64,000 nt of DNA from contig CBDDLH010000009.1 of the NCBI GenBank assembly GCA_965230565.1, positions 1 to 64,000 of the forward strand. The letters are read 5' to 3'. Position 1 is the stretch's first letter; the number at the start of each line of letters is the position of its first letter. Position numbers and translations under genes: made by a program. This DNA comes from BCD1 sp965230565 (GTDB taxonomy: Bacteria > Bacteroidota > Bacteroidia > Chitinophagales > Saprospiraceae). The notes under the pieces were generated by a model that was not told where the DNA came from, searched no databases, and was given only the letters and a program-made list of their open reading frames with translations. Of this stretch, positions 37,791 to 46,976 are shown piece after piece.

Positions 37791-40700
37791 TACGACCTTG
37801 CGTTGACCAAGACTCTGACTACAGCCGGGCCATTTGAGCAAGGAAGTGTAGAGAGTTACGACATCGTAGTAACCAACGAAGGAAGTTTGAATGCGACAAA
37901 CGTTGAAGTGACAGATCATATCCCAACAGGCATGACTTACGTGAGCGGTGGCTGGACAGTTAATGGCAGCGATGCGACTCAGGTAATACCAAGTCTGTTG
38001 CAGGGACAGAGTGTAACATTGAGTATCACGCTTCAGATCGATGCTACTTTCCAGGGTACAAGCCTTGTGAACAAAGCAGAGATCACGGAAGATGATGGAG
38101 ATGATGTTGATTCTGATCCTGAAACGGGAGATGATGTCGATGAAGATGGTGACGGTGACGGAGATGACGATGATGAGGATGAAGAAGAGATCCCGGTTGA
38201 ACAGACCTACGATCTTGCATTGACGAAGACTCTGACTACAGCCGGGCCATTTGAGCAAGGAAGTGTAGTGAGTTACGACATCGTAGTAACCAACGAAGGA
38301 AGTTTGAATGCTTCAAATATTGAGGTGACAGACCATATACCAACAGGCATGACATATGTGAGCGGTGGTTGGACAGTTAATGGCAGCGATGCGACTCAGG
38401 TAATTCCAAGTCTGTTGCAGGGGCAGAGTGTAACATTGAGTATCACGCTTCAGATCGATGCTACTTTCCAGGGTACAAGCCTTGTGAACAAAGCAGAGAT
38501 CACGGAAGATGATGGAGATGATGTTGATTCTGATCCTGAAACGGGAGATGATGTCGATGAAGATGGTGACGGTGACGGAGATGACGATGATGAGGATGAA
38601 GAAGAGATCCCGGTTGAACAGACCTACGATCTTGCATTGACGAAGACCTTGACTACAGCCGGACCATTTGAGCAAAACAGTTTGGTAAGTTATGATATCG
38701 TAGTGACCAACGAAGGGAGTTTGAATGCGACTAACGTTGAAGTGACAGATCATATCCCAACAGGCATGACATATGTGAGCGGTGGCTGGACAGTTAATGG
38801 CAGCGATGCGACTCAGGTAATTCCAAGTCTGTTGCAGGGGCAGAGTGTAACATTGAGTATCACGCTTCAGATCGATGCGACCTTCCAGGGTACAAGCCTT
38901 GTGAACAAAGCAGAGATCACAGAAGATGATGGAGATGATGTTGATTCTGATCCTGAAACGGGAGATGATGTCGATGAAGATGGCGACGGCGACGGAGATG
39001 ACGACGATGAGGATGAAGAAGAGATCCCGGTTGAACAGACCTACGATCTTGCATTGACGAAGACTCTGACTACAGCCGGACCATTTGAGCAAAACAGTTT
39101 GGTAAGTTATGATATCGTAGTGACCAACGAAGGGAGTTTGAATGCGACTAACGTTGAAGTGACAGATCATATCCCAACAGGCATGACATATGTGAGCGGT
39201 GGCTGGACAGTTAATGGCAGCGATGCGACTCAGGTAATACCAAGTCTGTTGCAGGGACAGAGTGTAACATTGAGTATCACGCTTCAGATCGATGCTACTT
39301 TCCAGGGTACAAGCCTTGTGAACAAAGCAGAGATCACGGAAGATGATGGAGATGATGTTGATTCTGATCCTGAAACGGGAGATGATGTCGATGAAGACGG
39401 CGACGGCGACGGAGATGACGACGATGAGGATGAAGAAGAGATCCCGGTTGAACAGACCTACGATCTTGCATTGACGAAGACTCTGACTACAGCCGGGCCA
39501 TTTGAGCAAGGCGACCTCGTGAGCTACGATATCGTAGTTACGAATGAAGGAAGTCTGAATGCTGCAAATATTGAAGTGACAGACCATATCCCAACAGGCA
39601 TGACTTACGTGAGCGGTGGCTGGACGGTTAATGGCAGCGATGCGACTCAGGTAATACCAAGTCTGTTACAGGGACAGAGTGTAACATTGAGTATCACGCT
39701 TCAGATCGATGCTACTTTCCAGGGTACAAGCCTTGTGAACAAAGCAGAGATCACAGAAGATGATGGTGATGATGTTGATTCTGATCCTGAAACGGGAGAT
39801 GATGTCGATGAAGATGGTGACGGTGACGGAGACGACGATGATGAGGATGAAGAAGAGATTCCGGTTGAGCAGGTATTTGACCTTGCGTTGACGAAGACGT
39901 TGAATGGTTCAACTACATTGCCAATCTACCCTGGAGGAACAGTAACCTTCGATATTGAAGTTACTAACCAGGGATCGCTTGATGCATCGAATATTGAAAT
40001 TACAGATTACATTCCTGCTGGATTGATCTTAGCGGATGGCAACTGGACACAGTCCGGAACACTCGCAACAAGAACGATTGCCAGTCTGGGACAGGGAGCC
40101 TCAACAACGGTATCCATAACCTTTACCGTTGATGCCAATTACCAGGGTGGAGATATCGTGAATTTTGCAGAGGTTAGTGATGCAGATAATGCACTGAACC
40201 AGCCGGATGTAGACAGTACACCGGATCAGGATAATACGAACGATGCAGGCGGACAGCCAAATTCACCGGCAGATGATGCAGTGAATGGTGACGGAACCGG
40301 TACTCCTGGTGATGGTAATGCTGCTACTGATGAAGATGATCATGATCCGGCGTTGATCACGGTTGATCCGTTGATCGATCTGGAACTGGAGAAATCAGTA
40401 AGTGACTTGACGCCTTCTGTAGGTGACGTGATCACCTTTACGCTCACGCTTACCAACCAGGGACCAAGCATTGCTACAGTGGTAACGATTGTGGATCATT
40501 TGCCTAATGGTTACAGCAATATTGAAAATGTCAGTGGAGATGGACATATCTCCGGCAGCGCAATTATTTGGGATAACCTTACCGTAGGAGTAGGAGAGAC
40601 CCTCACATTTACTTACGATGTAACTGTGGAAGCAGAAGGCAGTTATTTGAACTGTGCTGAAGTTGTTTGGGCTAACGAAACGGATATTGATTCCACACCA

Positions 40701-43700
40701 AATAATGGAGTAGATACGGACGGTGACGGTGAAACGATTGACGATGATGGTGACGAAGATGACGGAGATTGTGAAGAAGTTGATCCTGAACCGCTCATTG
40801 ACCTTGAATTGGAGAAAACTGTTGATAATTCAACACCGGATGTTGGTTCTAATGTAGTATTCACCATTACAGTGGTGAACCAGGGACCAAGTACCGCAAC
40901 GGGTGTGGTCGTTAACGATCAGTTGCCAAGTGGATTTACTTACGTAGGTTCGAATGGCAATTACAACCCTGCTACAGGTGATTGGGTTATCGGTACTCTT
41001 GAAGAAGGGCAGACAGTATCCTTGAATATTGTAGCTCAAGTACTGGCAGACGGCGTATACAATAACTGCGCTGAAGTAATTGCAGCTAATGAGAATGATA
41101 TAGATTCTACACCAGGAAACGGAGTAGACACAGACGGTGATGGTGAAACCAACGATGATGATGGAGATGAAGATGACGGAGATTGCGAACCGGTTGAACC
41201 GAACCCGATAATTGACCTTGAATTGGAGAAATCTGTGAACCAAACTGGTGCGTACCCGGGTGATCAGATAGTATTTACTGTTGAGGTGAATAACAATGGA
41301 CCAAGTAATGCTACCGGTGTTGTGGTGAATGACCTGCTTCAGAGTGGTTTCACTTATGTAAATCATATTGGAGGAGATTATGATCCGGTATCGGGTATTT
41401 GGAATATCGGAGATCTGGCTGTAGGAGAGACTGTAGCACTCGACATGATTGTTACTGTTAACGAAACAGGAAGTTACGATAACTGTGCCGAGATTGTAGC
41501 AGCAAATGAGGATGACATCGATTCTACACCAGGCAACGGTATTGATACAGATGGTGATGGGGAAACCATTGATGATGATGGAGACGAAGATGACGGAGAT
41601 TGCGAAGAGGTAGCTGTAGAGTGTAATGTAGTAGCCACCCTCCTCAGCGTGGATTGCGTGATTAACGATCCGTTTGATCCTAATGATGATTCCTTTACAT
41701 TCACCTTTACGGTGACCGGGTCAGGAATTGGCAATAGCACAGGATGGTCGCACAATATTGAATATCTGGCACCGGGTATTTACCCATATGATACGCCAGT
41801 CACCGTGGAAGTGCCAAGTGTAGAATTTGGATTACTTGCCCAGGTTTGGGATTCCGGATTAAATACTTGTAAGGATGGTTTCTGGGTAGAGCCTCCGGGA
41901 CCAGAAGATTGTGAAGGAGAATGCATCTTTGATGAGATCCTGACGCAGAACTTCGTATGTAATGACAATGGAACTCCCGGAGATCCATCAGATGACTATT
42001 ACACCTTCCAGTACACTGCTACCAGCCTGTTTGGTGAAAACTGGACAGCTAGCATGAACGGACAACCACTGGGTAACCTGGGACAGTATGGAATCTTCCA
42101 GACCTCACCGGGATTTGCTCCGGGCACGACGGTAGAAGTTTATATTGAAGACACAGAAGATCCTGATTGTAATGGTACCATCACAGTGACTATTCCTGAT
42201 GAAGTATGTTCAGAAGAATGTACAGTACATACTGAGCTGGGAGAGGTGGTTTGTGATCCTAATGGCACCTTAACGGATGGTTCTGATGATCTGTTTGTGT
42301 TTACTGTTGAGATAACAGGAAACGAAACAAGTGGAGAATGGGAGGATAATTATGGAAATACAGGAACCATTCCTGGATCAATTACCTATAGCTTCCCAAT
42401 TGCTGACGGACCGGTAACCATTGCGATTTGGGATGTTGAGGATGATAGTGGCGTTAATTGTGATATGTCAATCTTTACGGTTAATCCGCCAGAGGAGACT
42501 TGTTCTGACCAGTGTGAGGTTTCCGTAGCCCTGATCGGTGATCCGGTTTGTGATGACAATGGTACACCTTCGGATCCTGCTGATGATCAGTACTCATTTA
42601 CATTAAATGTTACTGATGTGAATAATGCAGGAACTACATGGACAGCTACCTTGATCGATGGAACGGTATTAGGTTCAGGTGTTTACGGTGCCAACGTTGA
42701 ATTTGGACCATACAACATCGGAAACGGTAATCCGCTGACAGTATTTGTGACTGCAGATAATGACGCAGAATGTACGGATCAGATTACCATTACGCCACCA
42801 TCGGATTGTTCACCGGAATGTAACATCAACGTGGTGCAGACTACTTCACCTGTTTGTTACGACAATGGTACAGAAGCAGATCCTACGGACGATTACTGGA
42901 ACTTTGAAATTGAAGTTACCGGTAACAATACTTCCGGAGGATGGACTGCTACCGACAACCTTGGTAATAACTACGGAGGTGCATATGATGAAAGTACCGT
43001 AATTGGTAACTACAATTCACAGGTGACTTCAGTGACGCTTACCATCGTTGATGCAGAAGATCCTGATTGTGTAACAACCATTACGGTTGATGCTCCGGAA
43101 ATGCCATGTTCTGATGAATGTGCCATAGAGATCACTGTGCTGGATGTATACTGTGATGATAATGATACACCTTATAATGGTGCAGATGATGAATACTTCG
43201 CGATCATTTACGTGACAGGGTTTAATACCAGCGGCCAGTGGGTAGTATCAGGAGATGATACGCCACATGGTTACGGACCTAACAATACGGTAATCCTGCC
43301 AATGGGTAATGCGAATACAGATATTCCGGTGGCGATTTCAGTACACGACCTTGATGATCCTTCTTGTGAAGCTTCGACTTTCGTAACTTCACCAGGGCCA
43401 TGTGATGAGTGTGGAATTGAAATAGTACTTGGAGAAACTGTATGTGATGATAACGGAACAGCTACTCCTGCCGATGATACCTACACAGTTGATGTAACGG
43501 TTGTTTGTTTGAATAACTGTAGTGTATTTGGCTGGACGCAGATAGGCGGTCAGGGACTGACCGGACAGTATGGTGAAGTGGTTACTTTCGGACCATTCTC
43601 AGTGTTCGACGAACCAACGATCGAGATCGCGGATCAGACGATATTCCTGAGTTGTAGAGATGAGGTAGAGCTTGTTTCTCCGGGACCATGTTCTGAGCCT

Positions 43701-46700
43701 GATGATTGTGAATTGACTCTGGACTTGATGAATATTCGTTGTAGCGATAACGATACGCCATTTGATCCAACGGATGACTATACTGAATTTATGATAGAGA
43801 TCTCCGGTGACGGAGGCAGCGGTTGCTGGACTTCTAATACCGGACAGACAGGAACTTACGGTCAGTACTTCTTCACTTATCCTGCGAATGGACAGCTGAA
43901 TACGCTGGTGCTCACAGATTGTGAAAATCCTGATTGTCAGACCAGCATTGAGCTGCAGTCTACGGATCCTTGTTCTACCGGCGATTGTGAGATTTCAGCA
44001 GTACTGCTCGACAAGCATTGTGAGTTGAACGGTGTGAACGATCCTGAAGATGATACAACTGTATTTACTGTTCTTGTGACCAGTACTTCAGGAACTGTTT
44101 GCTGGACCGACGGACTTGGAGGTAGCGGATCATTTACTTCCGGTATTATCCAGACGTTTGAATATCCTTCAAACGGTGATGTGGTGACTTTGACATTCTT
44201 CGATTGTGAAAATGAAGATTGTCTGACTACGATCTCTGAGCAGACATTTATTGAACCATGTAATGTTTGTCAGACAGGTGTTGATCTGGTAGATATCTGG
44301 TGTGATGATAATGGTACGTCTTCAGATCCTGTGGATGATGTGTTCTACTTCACATTGACCATTGCGGATACATTGGGTAACCAGGGTACAACATGGCATA
44401 CAGAAGGTTTGCCGATAGAACAAACGGGAGAATACAGTTTCGAAACGGTATACACTTTCGGACCATTCCTGATTGCTGACGGACCTGCTAACTTTGATAT
44501 TTTAAGTGACCTGACAGATGATTGTCCGATAGTGGTGCTTGTTTCACCACCGGCAGCTTGCTCATGTGGACTTACAACTGAAATAGAAAATGTCGAATGT
44601 AACCCTGACGGTTCGTACACGGTGACCATTACAACCGATAACGGACCAAGTAACGGATGGTTTGCAGAAGTTGATGGGGAATCTGTTGGATTCGGATTCT
44701 ACCCGGCAACCGAGACCTTCGGACCATTCTTCGGAGTTACGGAAATTGAGTTCTACGACTTTGGTGATGAAACCTGTAGTGATGTAGTTGTCATCGATCC
44801 GGCTGATTACTGTGGCGATTGTAACCTTGTTCCTTTAGTGGAAAATGTTACTTGCCAGGATAACGGTACACCGAATAACCCGGATGACGATTATTACACC
44901 TTCGATCTCACGATCACCGGTGGTACCGGTACAGGTTGGAATTCCCCGATTGGAAGTGGAGTTTATAATGTGACTTACACATTCACATCAGAGGACGGAG
45001 AGAATACGAACTTTAATGTTTACGATAATGAAGATCCGAATTGTGGAGTATCCGTATTCGTTCAGTCACCGACACCTTGTGAAGGAGCACCATGTGTGAT
45101 AGAAGCAGTTGAGGTGGTAGATGTGATCTGTAATGATAACGGTACACCCGGACAAGGTGAAGATGATTACTACACTGCCGTGATAACTGTAACTGCTGAG
45201 AATCCTGGCGCCGATAATACCTGGGTAGCTACCTGGGATGGCGGACAGGCCAGCGGTAACTACGGAGATCCGGTGGAAGTAGGACCATTCCTCGGTGAGA
45301 TCGTTGTGACCATAGTGGATAGCAATATTCCAGAATGTAGCGAAGTTGTTACCATCACTCCTCCTGAACTGGAGGTTGAATTCCCGGATGATATCACAGT
45401 TGTGGTTGACCTGGATGGTGAAGAACACCAGCTGTATTGTACTGATGTAGACTTTATTCTGAATAGTGAATTGAGCCTTCAGATTACAGGTCTGCCGGAA
45501 ATTGATGAGTGTGGATTTATCTCATTCGATTTCTCAGATGAATACCAGGAAGGTACAGATTGTGAAGGAGGTGTGATCATCAGAACGTTCACTGTTTACG
45601 GTATCGGAAATGTTACCGCAGAAGGTGTTCAGCAGATCATCATCAGTTTGCCGGATGTGAATGATATTATCGAAGTGCCGGATGTAGATATAGATTGTAC
45701 GGAGGCCTTCGAGACGGATGAGAACGGTAACCCGGCTCCTTCATTGACAGGATATCCAACTTTCGAGACTTTCCTCGGAATGGAGAATATTGATCTTGAA
45801 TTCTGTGGTCTTGAAGCGACTTACGAAGATGAAATCACTTCAGATTGTTCAAGCTCTTATGTAATCACAAGAACCTGGACGATTGTTGATCCATGTACGG
45901 GTGACGAAGTGGTATTTATCCAGACGATAACCGTTACAGCTGAAAATGGCGGCGGACTGGTAGTTGAATGTCCATTGGATACACACTTCTGTCCGATCAT
46001 CGAAGAGGATATTATGTTGTTTACAACTGATCCTTGGGTATGTACGGGAACTGTGGAAGTACCGATGCCGATCGTTTCCGGTGGCGTTTGTTCTTCACCT
46101 GATTTCTCATGGACAGCGATCACAGAGATCTGGACTTATGATGAGTCTGAACAGATCGCATTGCTGTTGCCTGGAGATGACAGAACGCTGTTTGATATTC
46201 CTGTTGGCGACTACATCGTCCGTTACATCGTAACTGATGATTGTGGAGTGACCTCTACGCTGGATTGTTACTTCCGCGTAATGGATCTCGATAATCCGGT
46301 GCCGGTTTGTGATGACGGATTGAACATCTCACTCGGTGGATTTGGACTCGCAAGAGTTTATACCTTCCAGGTGGATAACGGCAGCTACGATAATTGTGGA
46401 ATCGACAGCATCATGCTGCGCAGAGAATTTACACGTGATCCAATGACCTGCGATACGCTCATGGAGCCTGTATGGTCAGATTGGGGAGAATTTGTTGAAT
46501 TCAATTGCTGTGATGCCGGATTGTATGTAACCGTTCAAATGAGAGTGGTTGATATTTATGGAAACGAGAACTTCTGCTGGACAGAAGTACTGGTTGAGGA
46601 TAATACATTGCCACTGTGTTACGGATTGGAAGATGTGTCAGTAGGTTGTGATGAGTTGCCAATTGACTTCGATGCTTACAGCTTGAGCCAGTTGAGCACA

Positions 46701-46976
46701 TTGTTCGGTGATCCGATCGTAGTGGATAACTGTTCAGCGGAAACCATTGAGTACGATCCGATTGTGAACTTGTCTGATTGTGGTGAGGGAACCATTATCC
46801 GTCGCTTCCAGGCAGTTGATGCAGTAGGCAACTACTCCATGGATATATTTGAGCAGGTAGTTACCATCATTGGTGGCACGCAATACGAGGTGAAACTGCC
46901 AATGGATACAGAGACGGATTGTATTGATAATGCTTATACACTGTTGAGTTGTACCATACGGGATGTGATTCCATAG
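37338..46976 (+). CDS. giant surface adhesin, fragment 3 of 4 (DUF11, acidic repeats, C-x-DNGTP repeats)
   Basis: This frame (3,212 residues) continues the adhesin; the ATG at 37338 is simply an internal methionine of a DUF11 unit (SSGPY-M-QGST). It contains the last 498-bp unit, five 417-bp DUF11 units with extremely acidic linkers, one more DUF11, and three DUF11-type domains beginning L-I-D-L-E-L-E-K. Then come 13 units with C-x-D-N-G-T-P-x-D-P-x-D-D-x-Y (41620-45370) and a HYR/Ig-like region with cysteines (from about 45380). Coding frame and domain content carry on in fragment 4; the break near 46950 looks like a single missing base or two extra bases. Confidence 0.9.
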   Translation: MQGSTIVYQIEVINQGSLDATNVEISDYISTGLNLTDAAWSQSGNIATRTIAGPIAANGGVATVTITFQVDATFQGTSVVNYAEISDAENTLNQPDVDSTPDQDNTNDAGGQPNSPADDAVNGDGSGTPGDGVPSTDEDDHDPAQNDIEQTYDLALTKTLTTAGPFEQGSVESYDIVVTNEGSLNATNVEVTDHIPTGMTYVSGGWTVNGSDATQVIPSLLQGQSVTLSITLQIDATFQGTSLVNKAEITEDDGDDVDSDPETGDDVDEDGDGDGDDDDEDEEEIPVEQTYDLALTKTLTTAGPFEQGSVVSYDIVVTNEGSLNASNIEVTDHIPTGMTYVSGGWTVNGSDATQVIPSLLQGQSVTLSITLQIDATFQGTSLVNKAEITEDDGDDVDSDPETGDDVDEDGDGDGDDDDEDEEEIPVEQTYDLALTKTLTTAGPFEQNSLVSYDIVVTNEGSLNATNVEVTDHIPTGMTYVSGGWTVNGSDATQVIPSLLQGQSVTLSITLQIDATFQGTSLVNKAEITEDDGDDVDSDPETGDDVDEDGDGDGDDDDEDEEEIPVEQTYDLALTKTLTTAGPFEQNSLVSYDIVVTNEGSLNATNVEVTDHIPTGMTYVSGGWTVNGSDATQVIPSLLQGQSVTLSITLQIDATFQGTSLVNKAEITEDDGDDVDSDPETGDDVDEDGDGDGDDDDEDEEEIPVEQTYDLALTKTLTTAGPFEQGDLVSYDIVVTNEGSLNAANIEVTDHIPTGMTYVSGGWTVNGSDATQVIPSLLQGQSVTLSITLQIDATFQGTSLVNKAEITEDDGDDVDSDPETGDDVDEDGDGDGDDDDEDEEEIPVEQVFDLALTKTLNGSTTLPIYPGGTVTFDIEVTNQGSLDASNIEITDYIPAGLILADGNWTQSGTLATRTIASLGQGASTTVSITFTVDANYQGGDIVNFAEVSDADNALNQPDVDSTPDQDNTNDAGGQPNSPADDAVNGDGTGTPGDGNAATDEDDHDPALITVDPLIDLELEKSVSDLTPSVGDVITFTLTLTNQGPSIATVVTIVDHLPNGYSNIENVSGDGHISGSAIIWDNLTVGVGETLTFTYDVTVEAEGSYLNCAEVVWANETDIDSTPNNGVDTDGDGETIDDDGDEDDGDCEEVDPEPLIDLELEKTVDNSTPDVGSNVVFTITVVNQGPSTATGVVVNDQLPSGFTYVGSNGNYNPATGDWVIGTLEEGQTVSLNIVAQVLADGVYNNCAEVIAANENDIDSTPGNGVDTDGDGETNDDDGDEDDGDCEPVEPNPIIDLELEKSVNQTGAYPGDQIVFTVEVNNNGPSNATGVVVNDLLQSGFTYVNHIGGDYDPVSGIWNIGDLAVGETVALDMIVTVNETGSYDNCAEIVAANEDDIDSTPGNGIDTDGDGETIDDDGDEDDGDCEEVAVECNVVATLLSVDCVINDPFDPNDDSFTFTFTVTGSGIGNSTGWSHNIEYLAPGIYPYDTPVTVEVPSVEFGLLAQVWDSGLNTCKDGFWVEPPGPEDCEGECIFDEILTQNFVCNDNGTPGDPSDDYYTFQYTATSLFGENWTASMNGQPLGNLGQYGIFQTSPGFAPGTTVEVYIEDTEDPDCNGTITVTIPDEVCSEECTVHTELGEVVCDPNGTLTDGSDDLFVFTVEITGNETSGEWEDNYGNTGTIPGSITYSFPIADGPVTIAIWDVEDDSGVNCDMSIFTVNPPEETCSDQCEVSVALIGDPVCDDNGTPSDPADDQYSFTLNVTDVNNAGTTWTATLIDGTVLGSGVYGANVEFGPYNIGNGNPLTVFVTADNDAECTDQITITPPSDCSPECNINVVQTTSPVCYDNGTEADPTDDYWNFEIEVTGNNTSGGWTATDNLGNNYGGAYDESTVIGNYNSQVTSVTLTIVDAEDPDCVTTITVDAPEMPCSDECAIEITVLDVYCDDNDTPYNGADDEYFAIIYVTGFNTSGQWVVSGDDTPHGYGPNNTVILPMGNANTDIPVAISVHDLDDPSCEASTFVTSPGPCDECGIEIVLGETVCDDNGTATPADDTYTVDVTVVCLNNCSVFGWTQIGGQGLTGQYGEVVTFGPFSVFDEPTIEIADQTIFLSCRDEVELVSPGPCSEPDDCELTLDLMNIRCSDNDTPFDPTDDYTEFMIEISGDGGSGCWTSNTGQTGTYGQYFFTYPANGQLNTLVLTDCENPDCQTSIELQSTDPCSTGDCEISAVLLDKHCELNGVNDPEDDTTVFTVLVTSTSGTVCWTDGLGGSGSFTSGIIQTFEYPSNGDVVTLTFFDCENEDCLTTISEQTFIEPCNVCQTGVDLVDIWCDDNGTSSDPVDDVFYFTLTIADTLGNQGTTWHTEGLPIEQTGEYSFETVYTFGPFLIADGPANFDILSDLTDDCPIVVLVSPPAACSCGLTTEIENVECNPDGSYTVTITTDNGPSNGWFAEVDGESVGFGFYPATETFGPFFGVTEIEFYDFGDETCSDVVVIDPADYCGDCNLVPLVENVTCQDNGTPNNPDDDYYTFDLTITGGTGTGWNSPIGSGVYNVTYTFTSEDGENTNFNVYDNEDPNCGVSVFVQSPTPCEGAPCVIEAVEVVDVICNDNGTPGQGEDDYYTAVITVTAENPGADNTWVATWDGGQASGNYGDPVEVGPFLGEIVVTIVDSNIPECSEVVTITPPELEVEFPDDITVVVDLDGEEHQLYCTDVDFILNSELSLQITGLPEIDECGFISFDFSDEYQEGTDCEGGVIIRTFTVYGIGNVTAEGVQQIIISLPDVNDIIEVPDVDIDCTEAFETDENGNPAPSLTGYPTFETFLGMENIDLEFCGLEATYEDEITSDCSSSYVITRTWTIVDPCTGDEVVFIQTITVTAENGGGLVVECPLDTHFCPIIEEDIMLFTTDPWVCTGTVEVPMPIVSGGVCSSPDFSWTAITEIWTYDESEQIALLLPGDDRTLFDIPVGDYIVRYIVTDDCGVTSTLDCYFRVMDLDNPVPVCDDGLNISLGGFGLARVYTFQVDNGSYDNCGIDSIMLRREFTRDPMTCDTLMEPVWSDWGEFVEFNCCDAGLYVTVQMRVVDIYGNENFCWTEVLVEDNTLPLCYGLEDVSVGCDELPIDFDAYSLSQLSTLFGDPIVVDNCSAETIEYDPIVNLSDCGEGTIIRRFQAVDAVGNYSMDIFEQVVTIIGGTQYEVKLPMDTETDCIDNAYTLLSCTIRDVIP
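37791..39875 (+). repeat. five tandem 417-bp DUF11 repeats with Asp-rich linkers
   Basis: Units start (TACGAYCTTGC) at 37791, 38208, 38625, 39042 and 39459, exactly 417 bases (139 codons) apart. Each encodes a DUF11 domain then a linker of about 32 residues that is nearly all Asp and Glu (DDGDDVDSDPETGDD, then VDEDGDGDGDDDDEDEEE). The linker pattern D-x-D-G-D-G-D suggests calcium binding (inference). Confidence 0.93.
41620..45370 (+). repeat. thirteen cysteine-bearing C-x-DNGTP repeats of about 95 residues
   Basis: Thirteen diverged units start with a cysteine ((E/D/Q/V)-C-x-(I/V)), have a second cysteine about 11-13 residues later in V-C-(D/N)-D-N-G-T-(P/A)-x-D-P-x-D-D-x-Y-x-F, then T-G-x-N-x-x-G-x-W, and a late cysteine in D-(P/A)-x-C-x-x-x-I. 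The even cysteine count suggests disulfides in each unit. I cannot assign them to a named family. Confidence 0.8.

Noticed and set aside
37740..39587. Long antisense frames (up to 424 codons) opposite the 417-bp repeats
   Set aside because: They repeat with the same period and arise from the codon use of the DUF11 units on the plus strand. They have no starts, signals or domains of their own.
31051..39875. Regular repeats resembling a CRISPR or satellite array
   Set aside because: The periods are multiples of three, the units are coding with selected protein sequence, and there are no short repeats with unique spacers.
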